DNA from: JAFGJU01 sp964570935
Lineage (GTDB): Bacteria; Eisenbacteria; RBG-16-71-46; JAFGJU01
Assembly (NCBI GenBank): GCA_964570935.1
Contig: CAZMZP010000020.1
Span: 1 to 58,076, forward strand
Reading direction: 5' to 3'
Length of the DNA stretch: 58,076 nt
Of this stretch, positions 7,214-16,359 are shown piece after piece. The notes beneath the pieces were generated by a model. The model did no database searches and was not told where the DNA came from. It worked only from the letters and a program-made list of their open reading frames with translations. The position numbers and the translations under genes were made by a program. Positions within the stretch are counted from its first letter, which is position 1; every line of letters begins with the position of its first letter.

Positions 7214-9223
7214 ATGTCAGGCTTCTTCTTCCTGAACTCCAAATTCCTCTTCGGACTTGCCGCCGTGGCAGTACCGCTGCTGATTCATCTGTTCACGAAA
7301 CGGCGCGCCAGGAGACTGGAATTCAGCTCCGTGACCTTCTTGAGAGACATCGCGCGAAGGGAAACGCGGCGGCTCAGGGTCCGGAACCTGCTCCTGATGA
7401 TGCTCAGAATGGCCGCGATCGCCGCCTTCGTGCTGGCCATGGCCAGGCCCGCGCTCATGGGGCCGGTGGCCAGGGGCGAGGGCAGCGTTGCCGCGGTGGT
7501 AGTGCTGGACAACTCCGCCAGCATGGGCGCTTTCAAAGACGGAAGGCCGGTGTTCAATCACGCCTGCGAGGTGGCGCTGCGGATATTCGAGCGGCTGAAT
7601 GAAGGAGACGAGGGCGCGGTGCTGGCGGTTTGCGACGCCCACGCGCCGTCGCTGGTGTCGGGGCCGGCGCGGCTTGCGGGCATGGTGGGACTCACCCGGC
7701 TCACGAACAGGGACACCAAGCCGGACGCCGCCGTCGTGGCCGCTTACTCCCTCCTCCGGCAATCCAAGAACATACACAGGGAGCTCTACGTAATCTCCGA
7801 CTTCCAGGCCGGCCAGTGGGAGAACCTGAAAGGTTCACCGGGACTTCGGTCGCGGCCGGGGAACGCCGCATCAGAGGGCGCAAACGCGCGCGCGGCCGGG
7901 GAACGCCGCATCAGGACCATCCTGGTTCCGGTCGCGGCGGGGGCCGCGGCCAACCTGTTTGTGCGGGATGCGGAGGTCATCCGTTCCGGCTCTGGGCTCA
8001 AGCGAGGTCTGGAATTCACGGTCGTCAACTCCGGCCGGTCATCGGTACGAAGCGCGCGCGTTACGGTCAGCGGAGACGGAAGGGAAGAAGCCGTCAGGCA
8101 CCTCGATCTGGCTCCGCTCGACTCGGTCAGGCTGGCGGTCGAGGTTTCGGGCTCAGCCCGGAAGCTCGCGATATCGCTTCCTCCAGACTCACTGCCGGCG
8201 GACGACGTTCACTACGTGGCGATGGAAGTCGAGAAGCGCCTCGGAGTCCTGGTGCTCGGCGGGGACACGGCGCCGCCGTCGCCGGACCATCTGTCCCTGG
8301 CGATGGGCGTTTCTTCCGAGTTTGTGCCTCGGAGGATGCGGGTGGGCGAGTTGAGCGAACGAGACCTCGCTGAGGCGCAGTGCGTGGTCCTGGACAACGT
8401 CGGAACGCTGCCGGCCCGCGAGCTGGACATGCTCGCGACTTACAGGCAATCCGGCGGCCGCATGCTCATCGCGCTGGGGGACAGGGTGGACATACGTTAC
8501 TACAACGAGAAGCTTCTCCCGGCTCTTCTTCCGGCCAGGCTAGTGTCAGTGGAGGGCGGCAGGAACCGGGAGGGAGGGTTCTTCACCCTGCGGGCCGCGG
8601 TCGCGTCTCATCCGGTGCTCGCTCGGTTCAATGTGTCCCGAAACGACCCCCTGAGCGGGACCCGGTTCTTCGAGGTCGTTGCGACTGAACCGCCCGACAG
8701 CGGCGTCGTCGTGGCGCAGTTCGCGGAGGGACTCCCCGCGCTGATCGAAAGCGCCGGCGGACTTCTTTTCACCAGCTCGTTCGAGCCCGGCTGGAACGAG
8801 CTCGCCACGAGCGGAGCGTTCGTTCCGCTGCTGCACGAAATGCTGGGATATCTTTGCGACGTGAGCGGCGGGGCCGGAAGAAACGTGTACCCCGGGGAGA
8901 CGTTCTCGGAGACTCTCCCGACCGGCCCGGTCAGCCTCGGCCCGTATGAAGAGCCCGGCGTCTACACGGTTCAGGCCGGCGCGGACAGAGCGCTCGAGCT
9001 CAGCGTTAACGTTTCCCCGGGGGAATCTTACCTGAAATCTCTGGAGCGGGGTCGACTGCGCGACGTCCTTGAGGGCGCGGTCGTGCTCGACCTCGAATCC
9101 GCCGCCGAGCTTGACGACCTGGAGCGTGCCGGACAGGAGCTCTGGCCGTTCTTCGCTCTGCTGGCGATGGGGTTTCTGGCGGCCGAGCTTTTTGTGGCCA
9201 GGTCAGCCGCGCCGCCCGAGTGA
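7214..9223 (+). CDS. BatA-like membrane protein with vWA domain
   Basis: A 669-residue protein. The N-terminus MSGFFFLNSKFLFGLAAVAV, followed by PLLIHLFTKRRARRLEFSSV, is the BatA/aerotolerance N-terminal membrane signature. A second transmembrane segment lies at about 57-75. A vWA domain starts at VVLDNSASM (about residues 95-103), and a long extracytoplasmic region follows with a glutamine amidotransferase-like section (about residues 345-545). A final hydrophobic helix lies near residue 640-660. It probably anchors the MoxR-DUF58 system in the membrane. One oddity: a 24-bp sequence is repeated at 7851-7874 and 7891-7914 in two different reading frames, marking a small insertion or duplication in a linker. 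Confidence 0.85.
   Translation: MSGFFFLNSKFLFGLAAVAVPLLIHLFTKRRARRLEFSSVTFLRDIARRETRRLRVRNLLLMMLRMAAIAAFVLAMARPALMGPVARGEGSVAAVVVLDNSASMGAFKDGRPVFNHACEVALRIFERLNEGDEGAVLAVCDAHAPSLVSGPARLAGMVGLTRLTNRDTKPDAAVVAAYSLLRQSKNIHRELYVISDFQAGQWENLKGSPGLRSRPGNAASEGANARAAGERRIRTILVPVAAGAAANLFVRDAEVIRSGSGLKRGLEFTVVNSGRSSVRSARVTVSGDGREEAVRHLDLAPLDSVRLAVEVSGSARKLAISLPPDSLPADDVHYVAMEVEKRLGVLVLGGDTAPPSPDHLSLAMGVSSEFVPRRMRVGELSERDLAEAQCVVLDNVGTLPARELDMLATYRQSGGRMLIALGDRVDIRYYNEKLLPALLPARLVSVEGGRNREGGFFTLRAAVASHPVLARFNVSRNDPLSGTRFFEVVATEPPDSGVVVAQFAEGLPALIESAGGLLFTSSFEPGWNELATSGAFVPLLHEMLGYLCDVSGGAGRNVYPGETFSETLPTGPVSLGPYEEPGVYTVQAGADRALELSVNVSPGESYLKSLERGRLRDVLEGAVVLDLESAAELDDLERAGQELWPFFALLAMGFLAAELFVARSAAPPE
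7851..7914 (+). repeat. 24-bp direct repeat, 40 bp apart, read in two frames
   Basis: The sequence CGCGGCCGGGGAACGCCGCA continuing into TCAG occurs at 7851-7874 and again at 7891-7914. The 40-bp offset is not a multiple of three, so one copy encodes R-P-G-N-A-A-S and the other A-A-G-E-R-R-I within the same protein. Confidence 0.85.
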
Positions 9224-9296
9224 GCGCGGCGCGCGGGTGCGGCGCGGGCGCCCGCCCCACTCGAGTGAGCTTTTGCGTCGCGAGTGAGCACTACAG

Positions 9297-12200
9297 ATGA
9301 CAGTTGTGTCTGAGATTCTGCTGGCAAAACTGAGAAATTCCGACGCGGGGCGCGACGTGCTTCGAGCCCTGGGCATGAAGGGCAGGTCGCGTGTCGTCGT
9401 GAGCGGCCTTACGGGTTCCTCGCGGGCCATGCTTGCCGCCCTCGTCAGGGCCGACACGAAGCGGCCGGTCGTGGTCGTGCTGCCGGACGAGAGGCCCGCG
9501 GAGGACAGAAAGGACGACCTGGAGTTCTTCCTTCCGGATGAGGAAGTGGTTTTCTTCCCCGAGAAGGACACGCAGCCCTACAAGGAGAGCAGGGACCTCT
9601 CCTCGATTTCGGACGCGAGGATCACCGCCCTGGACCTTCTGGCCAAGAAGCCGCCGGGCGTGCTGGTGACGACCGTGAGAGCTCTGATGGAGAGGGTGCC
9701 GTCGAAGGAGCTCTTCGCCTCCTCCGCCCTGAGCCTCAAGACCGGCCAGGAAGTGGACCTGGCGGAACTGGCGCGACGGCTTGTGATGATGGGCTACACC
9801 AGGCAGCCGGTCGTGATGCAGGCGGGCGAGATGAGCGTCAGGGGCGGCATCCTGGACGTGTTCTCGTTCGGTCAATGCGGCCCGTGGCGATTCGAGCTGG
9901 ACGGAGACGTCGTAAGCTCGATCCGGCTCTTCGACGCCGAGACCCAGCTCTCGGTGTCCACCCAGAAAAGGGCCCGCGTGCTCCCGCTGTACGAGCTGGC
10001 GGTCACGGACGAAGTGCTGGCGCGGCTTCGAGACTGTCCGCAGGGCTCGCAGGAGCGTGACTTCCTGCACAGAATAGACGACGGGATCTGCTTGAGCACG
10101 CTGGTTCACTCGCGGAGCCGCCTGGCCCAGGACCTGACGAGCGTGACGGGCTACCTGCCGGACGACACGGTCTTCGTCCTGGAGGACGAGAGGAAACTGT
10201 TCGACAAGGCGGTCTACTTCGAGAGGGAGCTCAGCCAGGTCTGGGAGGGGACGCGACGGCAGGAAACGCCGCTTTCGCCGCCGCACGAGCTGAACCTGAG
10301 CCCGGCCGAGCTCAAAGGGCTGATGTCTTCCTTCGCGCGGGTGTCGGAGGCCGGAGTAATAGAGGCGGTCGCGGGCGAAGAACTCGCGCCCACGGGCGAG
10401 CCGGTTGAACAGCAGGCCAAGCGGATTGAAATCGCGTCGCGGGAGCCGGAGTCGACAGGCCGCGACATGAAGCTTCTCCACCGCTACCTGGACGAGCTCG
10501 CCTCCTCGGGCATGGAGACGTACATCTTCTGTGACACGAAGACCCAGCGAGCCAGACTGGAAGAGCTCCTGGCCAGGGACGACGTCGTGGTCGAGCCCGG
10601 CAGGTTGAGCTCGGGCTTCATACTCCCCGAGCTCCATCTCGCGGCGCTCACGGACAGAGAACTCTTCTCCAGGTACAGGTGGCGGAGGTTCAAACGCAGG
10701 CTGAACCTGGGGCTTACTATAAGAGACCTCTCCGCTCTCAGGCCCGGCGACTACGTCGTGCATTACGAGTACGGCATCGGAGTCTACCGCGGGTTCCAGA
10801 GACTGACGGTCGGCGGTCACGAGACCGACTGCCTGGAGATAGGCTACGCCGGCGGCGACAAGCTCTACATCCCGGTGGACCAGCTGAGTCTCATCCAGAA
10901 GTACCAGTCGGAAGAAGGGCACGTGCCCTCGGTCCACAGGATAGGCGGGATGCTGTGGAAACGCACGAAGGCCAGGGCGCGCCAGGCCATCGTGGACATG
11001 GCAAAAGAGCTGATAGAGGTGGAGGCCAAGCGCAAGGCGCTTCACGGCCACGCGTTCTCGCCCGACACGGTGTGGCAGAAGGAGCTCGAGAGCTCGTTCG
11101 TGTACGAGGAGACGCCCGACCAGCTCCAGGCATGTGAGGACGTCAAGGCGGACATGGAGACCGGCTCACCGATGGAACGGCTGGTATGCGGAGACGTGGG
11201 TTACGGCAAGACCGAGGTGGCGGTGCGGGCCAGCTTCAAGGCGGTCATGGACGCCAAGCAGGTGGCGGTGCTCGTGCCGACCACCGTGCTGGCGCAGCAG
11301 CACTTCGGCACCTTCACCGAACGCCTGGCGGGGTATCCGGTCAGAGTCGAGATGCTCAGCCGGTTCAAGAGCAAGCCGGAGCAGAAGGCGATAGTCGAGG
11401 GACTTGAGTCCGGGACCGTGGACATAGCCATAGGCACCCACCGGCTGCTCCAGAAGGACGTGCAGTTCAAGGACCTGGGACTTCTGGTCATCGATGAGGA
11501 ACAGAGGTTCGGAGTGGGACACAAGCAGGCGCTTCGCAGGAAGAAACAGCTTGTGGACGTGCTGACGATGACGGCGACGCCCATACCGCGGACGCTCCAC
11601 ATGTCCCTGGTTGGCGCGCGGGACATGTCTCTCGTGAACACTCCGCCGCGCGACAGGATTCCGATAAAGACCGAGATCGTGGAGTTCGGTGAGGAGCTGA
11701 TACGCGAGGCCCTGATGAGGGAGGTCGACAGGGGCGGGCAGTCGTTCTTCGTGCACAACCGCGTCGAGACCATCAGGTCCATGGCCGGGATGCTGCAGGA
11801 GCTCGTGCCCGAGCTCAGGTTCGCGGTGGCTCACGGTCAGATGCGCGAGCACGAGCTGGAGGACGTAATTCTAAAGTTCATAAACCGCGAGTTCGACGTA
11901 CTGGTCTGCACGATGATAATCGAGTCGGGCATCGACATGCCCAACGTCAACACCATGATAGTCAACAGGGCCGACACTTTCGGTCTGGCACAGCTGTACC
12001 AGCTTCGCGGCCGCGTGGGCAGAGCCAGGGAACAGGCGTACGCCTACCTGCTCGTGCCGCCCGGGAAGGCTCTGACCGAGGCGGCCGAGAGACGGCTCAG
12101 GGCCATAGAGGAGTGCGACGAGCTGGGGGCGGGGTTCAAGATAGCGATGCGCGACCTGGAAATACGCGGAGCGGGCAACATGCTCGGGCCCGAGCAGCAC

Positions 12201-12734
12201 GGGTTCATCCTGAGCGTCGGGTTCGACCTCTACTGCCGCCTGCTCGAGGAGGCGGTGGCAGAGCTGAAGGGCCAGCCGGTCGAAACTGAAAAGGCGCCCC
12301 GCCTGAAGGCCGAGCTGGACGCGTACATACCCGAGGACTACGTCGCGGACGACGCCGAGAGAATGTCGCTCTACCGGAAGCTGGCCGAGACGCGCGCGCC
12401 CGAGGCGGTCAACCTGATAGAGGAAGAGCTCGAGGACAGGTTCGGGCCTTTGCCGCTTCCGACCTTGTCCCTCTTGGAACTGAGGAGGATAAGGCTTCAG
12501 TGCAAGGGCCTTCCACTCGACTCGATCACGGTTGGACGCAGTCACAGCCTGCTCGCGCTGTCCAGGCGGCTGTCAAAGAAAGAGGCGACGTGCCTTGTGC
12601 GGTCACTTTCGTTCCAGATAGAGTTCGTGGTCGGCCAGAACATGCAGATAAAGCTCGTCCACGCAGCCGGAATGCCGCTCTCCCGGACCAAAAAGCTGTT
12701 GAAAGCCCTGCACTCGTGTGTTACCGTCAAGTAG
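9297..12734 (+). CDS. mfd: Transcription-repair coupling factor Mfd
   Basis: A 1145-residue protein, the normal size for Mfd. The N-terminal UvrB-homology modules contain QPYKESRDLSSISDARI and GGILDVFSFG. The RNA-polymerase-interacting domain begins near residue 481 (RPGDYVVHYEYGIGVYRG). The RecG-like translocase carries Walker A GDVGYGKTE (about 632-640), Walker B DEEQRFG (about 733), TATPIPRTLHMSL, and the relay and helicase motif QLRGRVGRA. Mfd removes stalled RNA polymerase from damaged DNA and recruits UvrA. It stands alone between the BatA-like gene and a chaperone gene. The start lacks a clear ribosome-binding site. A canonical terminator follows the gene. Confidence 0.97.
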   Translation: MTVVSEILLAKLRNSDAGRDVLRALGMKGRSRVVVSGLTGSSRAMLAALVRADTKRPVVVVLPDERPAEDRKDDLEFFLPDEEVVFFPEKDTQPYKESRDLSSISDARITALDLLAKKPPGVLVTTVRALMERVPSKELFASSALSLKTGQEVDLAELARRLVMMGYTRQPVVMQAGEMSVRGGILDVFSFGQCGPWRFELDGDVVSSIRLFDAETQLSVSTQKRARVLPLYELAVTDEVLARLRDCPQGSQERDFLHRIDDGICLSTLVHSRSRLAQDLTSVTGYLPDDTVFVLEDERKLFDKAVYFERELSQVWEGTRRQETPLSPPHELNLSPAELKGLMSSFARVSEAGVIEAVAGEELAPTGEPVEQQAKRIEIASREPESTGRDMKLLHRYLDELASSGMETYIFCDTKTQRARLEELLARDDVVVEPGRLSSGFILPELHLAALTDRELFSRYRWRRFKRRLNLGLTIRDLSALRPGDYVVHYEYGIGVYRGFQRLTVGGHETDCLEIGYAGGDKLYIPVDQLSLIQKYQSEEGHVPSVHRIGGMLWKRTKARARQAIVDMAKELIEVEAKRKALHGHAFSPDTVWQKELESSFVYEETPDQLQACEDVKADMETGSPMERLVCGDVGYGKTEVAVRASFKAVMDAKQVAVLVPTTVLAQQHFGTFTERLAGYPVRVEMLSRFKSKPEQKAIVEGLESGTVDIAIGTHRLLQKDVQFKDLGLLVIDEEQRFGVGHKQALRRKKQLVDVLTMTATPIPRTLHMSLVGARDMSLVNTPPRDRIPIKTEIVEFGEELIREALMREVDRGGQSFFVHNRVETIRSMAGMLQELVPELRFAVAHGQMREHELEDVILKFINREFDVLVCTMIIESGIDMPNVNTMIVNRADTFGLAQLYQLRGRVGRAREQAYAYLLVPPGKALTEAAERRLRAIEECDELGAGFKIAMRDLEIRGAGNMLGPEQHGFILSVGFDLYCRLLEEAVAELKGQPVETEKAPRLKAELDAYIPEDYVADDAERMSLYRKLAETRAPEAVNLIEEELEDRFGPLPLPTLSLLELRRIRLQCKGLPLDSITVGRSHSLLALSRRLSKKEATCLVRSLSFQIEFVVGQNMQIKLVHAAGMPLSRTKKLLKALHSCVTVK

Positions 12735-12754
12735 TTTGAATTACTGCGACGGAA

Positions 12755-12778
12755 GGGGATGGCATCCCCATTTTCTTT
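12755..12778 (+). terminator. Intrinsic terminator after mfd
   Basis: Stem GGGGAT (12755-12760) and ATCCCC (12764-12769) with loop GGC, followed at once by ATTTTCTTT. It separates mfd from the lipoprotein chaperone gene at 12811. Confidence 0.65.
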
Positions 12779-12810
12779 GGAACCGAGCATCCCTGGAGGG
12801 GAATAAACTC

Positions 12811-14535
12811 ATGAAGAAGGTTCTGTATGTCCTTATGATCCTGCTTGTTGCCGTGACCGCGTGCGGCAGGGACGAGTCCAAGAAGGTCGTGGCCAAGGTC
12901 GGCCCCCGGAAAATCACGGTCGGAGACCTTCAGGAAACCTACATGAGAGTCCCGCCGGGCTACCTGCCGCAGGGTATCGGAGAGGAAGGCAAGCAGCGGT
13001 TCCTCGACGACCTCATCAAAAAGGAGCTCCTTGTGCTCGCCGCCTACGACCGGAAGTTCGACGAGGCCGAGGAGACGGTCAACAGCATGAGGTGGATGGA
13101 GCAGCAGCTCCTCCTGAGAGAGCTATACAACGTCGAGATCTTCGAGAAGTCGAAGGTGACGGACAAGGAAATCAAACAGCGCTACGAGGAGCTGGCACGG
13201 CAGGAAGAGGTGCATGCAAGGCACATCGTCCTGACCGATTCGCTGCGAGCCCTGGACGTCCTCAAGCAAATCAGAGCCGGACGAGACTTCGTGCAGATGG
13301 CCAAGTTGTACTCCGAAGACGCCACGACGGCGGCCATGGGCGGAGACCTCGGATTCTTCTCAAAGGAGCCCACGGATTCGTCGGAGTTCTTCCAGTGGGC
13401 GTTCAGACTTCGTCCGGGCGAGGTCAGCGACGTGTTCAGGACCCCGTTCGGGTGGCACATAGTGAAAGTCGAGGAGAAACGGAAGAGACAGCTCGACCCG
13501 TACGACAAACTCAAGACGCAGCTCGAATCCATGCTGATGAGGGACAAGACCACAGATCTCGCCAGCAAGTTCGTCGAGAAGACCAAGAAGAACCACAAGT
13601 TCGAACTCAAGGACGAGGGCATCAAGACGCTGGCGCAGGGCGTGCAGGCCTGCACCACGGAGGTCGGGGCCACCCCGAAGGAGATCGCAAAGCACTTTTC
13701 GGCCGAGCAGAAGGCCGTTGCGTTGGCGACAACGAAAGAGGGCAAGTACACAATCGCCGATTTTGTAAAGAGCCTGGAGGCCGGCGGCGTGAACGCCCTT
13801 CCGCCGACCGTCAGTATCGAAGACGTGAAGTCGATGGTCGAATCGCAGGCGATAGTCGGGCCGTTGGCCGCGGAGGCCAAACAGCTCAAGATACACAAGA
13901 GGCCGGCCATCAAGAAGGATCTGGTGAGAGTTAAGGAAGAGAAGATGGTCGAGACCCTCTACAATAAGGTTGTGCGGGACAGCGTGCAGGTCTCGGACGC
14001 GGAGGTCTTCAGCTACTTCACGCAGCACCAGGACAAGTACGGAACTCCCGCGGTGCTGACGCTGAGGAGACTGCTCGTCGAAAGACAGGCCGCGGCGGAT
14101 TCCCTCATGGCGCTGGTCAGAGCGGGGAAGGATTTCAAGAGACTCGTGCGCGAGAACTCCATTGACCCCGCGGCGAAGACGCGTGACGGCGAGTGGCAGA
14201 CAAGCGCCGGCCGGGACGCGGTCGTGGACTCGTTGACCAAAGACTTGAAACCCGGCGAAGTCGCCGGGCCGGGCGTGACGCGGGAAGGCTTCGTGATTTT
14301 CCAGCTGCTGGCAAAGAAGCCGGCGGTTCCCACGCCGATCAACCTCGCGTGGACTCACGTCCAGAACGACCTACGCGCCGAGAAGGAAGAGATCGGGCTC
14401 GAGGCGCTGCTGAAGAGCCTGCGCGACAAATACAAGCCGGAGATTGACCAGAAGGTGTTGGCCGGAGTCACGCTCGGAGCTCCGGTCCAGGAGCCCAAGG
14501 CGAAGGAATCCGGGAAGACACAGCAGACCAAGTAG
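12811..14535 (+). CDS. Parvulin-type peptidyl-prolyl isomerase lipoprotein (PrsA/SurA-like), two PPIase modules
   Basis: A 574-residue exported protein. A lipoprotein signal peptide ends in VTAC (Cys18). A SurA-N-like helical segment comes first, then a parvulin domain (about residues 130-230; HARHIVL, FVQMAKLYSEDATTAAMGGDLGFF, PFGWHIVKVEEK). A long helical region follows, and then a second, more degenerate parvulin-like segment (about 410-510; LTLRRLLVERQAAADSLM, FVIFQLLAKKP). It would fold or escort secreted and outer-membrane proteins. The ATG at 12811 is set by a GGAGGGG site and the signal peptide. Another SurA-type gene follows 66 bp downstream, across a strong hairpin. Confidence 0.9.
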   Translation: MKKVLYVLMILLVAVTACGRDESKKVVAKVGPRKITVGDLQETYMRVPPGYLPQGIGEEGKQRFLDDLIKKELLVLAAYDRKFDEAEETVNSMRWMEQQLLLRELYNVEIFEKSKVTDKEIKQRYEELARQEEVHARHIVLTDSLRALDVLKQIRAGRDFVQMAKLYSEDATTAAMGGDLGFFSKEPTDSSEFFQWAFRLRPGEVSDVFRTPFGWHIVKVEEKRKRQLDPYDKLKTQLESMLMRDKTTDLASKFVEKTKKNHKFELKDEGIKTLAQGVQACTTEVGATPKEIAKHFSAEQKAVALATTKEGKYTIADFVKSLEAGGVNALPPTVSIEDVKSMVESQAIVGPLAAEAKQLKIHKRPAIKKDLVRVKEEKMVETLYNKVVRDSVQVSDAEVFSYFTQHQDKYGTPAVLTLRRLLVERQAAADSLMALVRAGKDFKRLVRENSIDPAAKTRDGEWQTSAGRDAVVDSLTKDLKPGEVAGPGVTREGFVIFQLLAKKPAVPTPINLAWTHVQNDLRAEKEEIGLEALLKSLRDKYKPEIDQKVLAGVTLGAPVQEPKAKESGKTQQTK

Positions 14536-14541
14536 CGTTGA

Positions 14542-14574
14542 GCTGCGCTGCCCGGTGAACCGGGTCAGCGCAGC
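14542..14574 (+). terminator. Strong GC-rich hairpin between the two chaperone genes, no U tract
   Basis: GCTGCGCTG (14542-14550) pairs with CAGCGCAGC (14566-14574), and inside it CCCGGT pairs with ACCGGG; one T is bulged. No T run follows. It could dampen transcription into the next gene or protect an mRNA end. Confidence 0.5.
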
Positions 14575-14601
14575 GGCACCGGTCCAGGAGGAGAGTGCAA
14601 G

Positions 14602-15939
14602 GTGGCAAGAATGAACGTCAGGAAGGTTGTACCAGTTCTTTTCGCCGGAGTTGTTCTGCCGGCGCTCGCGGCAGCGGTTCTGTACGCGCCCCCGTGCGCG
14701 GCGCAGCAGCCCCCGCCGCCCCAGGCGGTGGAGTCCGTCGTGGCCGTAGTCGGCAAAGAGGTGATTCTGAGGAGTGAGGTCGACGAGCAGGTGATGGTCT
14801 ACTGCATCCAGGCGGAGATTTCGCCGGCGGATACGGCCAGGGTGAAGGAAGTGACGAAGGAAATCATTGAGAGCATGGTCAACGCCAAGCTCATAGTCAA
14901 CGAGGCCAGGGAACGGAGGGTCTCGGTCACCAAGGAGGAATTGGAGACGGCCGTCCAGAACGCGCTGGACGAGGTTAAGGCCAGAATGGGCTCCGAGGAG
15001 CGGTTCGCCCAGGAACTGGCCAAGGAGAACCTTACGGTCGAGGACCTGAAGGCCAGATACCGCAAGGAGCTCGAGAATCAGATGCTGGCAAAGAAACTCG
15101 TGGAGAGACAGGTCAGCGCGAAGATAAAGGCGACGGACAAGGAAGTGGACGACTTCTACAAAGAACGGAAGCAGGAACTGCCGAAGAGGCCGCCGGAAAT
15201 CACGCTCGCGCAGATAGTCATACTGCCCGACGCGGACTCCCTCGTGGACGCTGCTGCCAGGACCAAAGCGGCGGACATACTCAAGGCAGTGAGGGCCGGA
15301 GAGAACTTCGAAGAACTGGCCAAGAAATATTCGGAAGAGCCCAGTGCCGAGAAGGGTGGGGACGTGGCCTTTCAGAAGGGTGAGTTTGAGGACGTGTTCG
15401 AAAAGGCCGCCTTCGCCCTGGAACCGGGCCAGGTCAGCGAGCTAGTGAAGAGCAGGTTCGGTTACCACATCATCAAGCTGGTTGAGAAGCGGGAGGACGC
15501 AGCCCACATCAAGCATATCCTCATAAAGACGGTTCCGACGGACGAGGCCGAGGAGAAGGCCAGGACGCTGGCCACGTCAGTCAGGAAGCAAATCGAATCG
15601 GGCGAGGTGTTCGAGGGGCTGGCCGCCAAGCACTCGCAGGACACTCAGACTGCCAGCAAGGGCGGGGTGATCGGAAGCTTCGCGCTCGAGTCTCTGTCGC
15701 CGGTCATAAAGAACGCCATCAAGGGAGTCCCGGTGGGCGGCGTCACGGAAGTTGTTCCGATGGACCTCGGCTACGCGATCTTCAAGGTCGTCGGCAAGGC
15801 GCCCGAGAGAGAATACACGTTTGACGAGATAAAGGACCGCCTGCGCCAGCTTGTGCTTCAGGAGAAGTCGCAGAACGAATACGACCGCTGGGTCGCAGAG
15901 CTCAGGAAGAAGACTTTTGTTGAGATAAGGACCCCCTAG
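14602..15939 (+). CDS. SurA-type periplasmic chaperone with two parvulin domains
   Basis: A 445-residue protein with a cleavable signal peptide ending near AQQ (about residue 36). The SurA N-terminal chaperone domain reads ESVVAVVGKEVILRSEVDEQ and LIVNEARERRVSVTKEEL. Two parvulin domains follow: about 195-300 (ITLAQIVILPDADS, FEELAKKYSEEPSAEKGGDVAF, RFGYHIIKLVEKRED) and about 305-405 (HIKHILIKTV, FEGLAAKHSQDTQTASKGGVIG, LGYAIFKVVGK). This is the layout of SurA, the outer-membrane-protein chaperone. A GTG at 14602 and an ATG at 14611 are both usable starts. The GGAGGAG upstream fits either. The gene probably shares an operon with the upstream lipoprotein chaperone. Confidence 0.9.
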   Translation: MARMNVRKVVPVLFAGVVLPALAAAVLYAPPCAAQQPPPPQAVESVVAVVGKEVILRSEVDEQVMVYCIQAEISPADTARVKEVTKEIIESMVNAKLIVNEARERRVSVTKEELETAVQNALDEVKARMGSEERFAQELAKENLTVEDLKARYRKELENQMLAKKLVERQVSAKIKATDKEVDDFYKERKQELPKRPPEITLAQIVILPDADSLVDAAARTKAADILKAVRAGENFEELAKKYSEEPSAEKGGDVAFQKGEFEDVFEKAAFALEPGQVSELVKSRFGYHIIKLVEKREDAAHIKHILIKTVPTDEAEEKARTLATSVRKQIESGEVFEGLAAKHSQDTQTASKGGVIGSFALESLSPVIKNAIKGVPVGGVTEVVPMDLGYAIFKVVGKAPEREYTFDEIKDRLRQLVLQEKSQNEYDRWVAELRKKTFVEIRTP

Positions 15940-15950
15940 GCGCGGGGTCC
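15929..15950 (+). terminator. Hairpin spanning the surA-like stop codon, no U tract
   Basis: Arms GGACCCC (15929-15935) and GGGGTCC (15944-15950) with the TAG stop in the 8-nt loop. No T run follows. Confidence 0.4.
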
Positions 15951-16028
15951 GGGCCGCGACTCCGCGGCTCGCCGATTAAGCGGCCTGCCCGCGCGTCCCG
16001 GGGTGAGTCTCCATGCGGGGGAAGCCGA

Positions 16029-16301
16029 TTGCGGATCGACGTCTTTCTGAAGAAAATCTGCGTGGCGAAGAGCAGGTCGTCGGCCGCGAAACTCTGCGAC
16101 GAAGGGAAGGTCCTGATAAACGGCCGCCCGGCGAAGAGCAGCAAGGAAGTGAAGGTGGACGACGAAGTGCGCGTCACCCTGGGCTCGCGAGAGCTGACCT
16201 TCTCCGTCCTTGCCCTGCCCGAGGGCAACATCAGCAAGGCACAGGCGCCTTCCTGTTACAGGCTGAAAGGCCGGGCGCAGGTTCCCGGGGTCTTTGACTG
16301 A
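16029..16301 (+). CDS. S4-domain RNA-binding protein (RqcP/Hsp15-like)
   Basis: A 90-residue protein that is essentially a single S4 fold: MRIDVFLKKICVAKSRSSAA, then CDEGKVLINGRPAKSSKEVKVDDEVRVTLG. Proteins of this size and pattern are Hsp15/RqcP, which bind the large ribosomal subunit or its stalled peptidyl-tRNA in ribosome quality control. The only in-frame start near the conserved N-terminus is TTG at 16029, preceded by GGGGGAAG. Which branch of the family it belongs to cannot be told by eye. It sits between the SurA-type gene and pdxA with no obvious functional link. Confidence 0.82.
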   Translation: MRIDVFLKKICVAKSRSSAAKLCDEGKVLINGRPAKSSKEVKVDDEVRVTLGSRELTFSVLALPEGNISKAQAPSCYRLKGRAQVPGVFD

Positions 16302-16359
16302 AGACGGCTCCCGTTTCCCCTGACCGATTTACTTCACATTCGCCATTCGCGCGCTTCCC

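Noticed and set aside
9291..11051. 586-residue open frame on the minus strand inside mfd
   Set aside because: It is a high-GC antisense shadow of mfd with low-complexity His/Arg/Leu composition and no recognisable motif.
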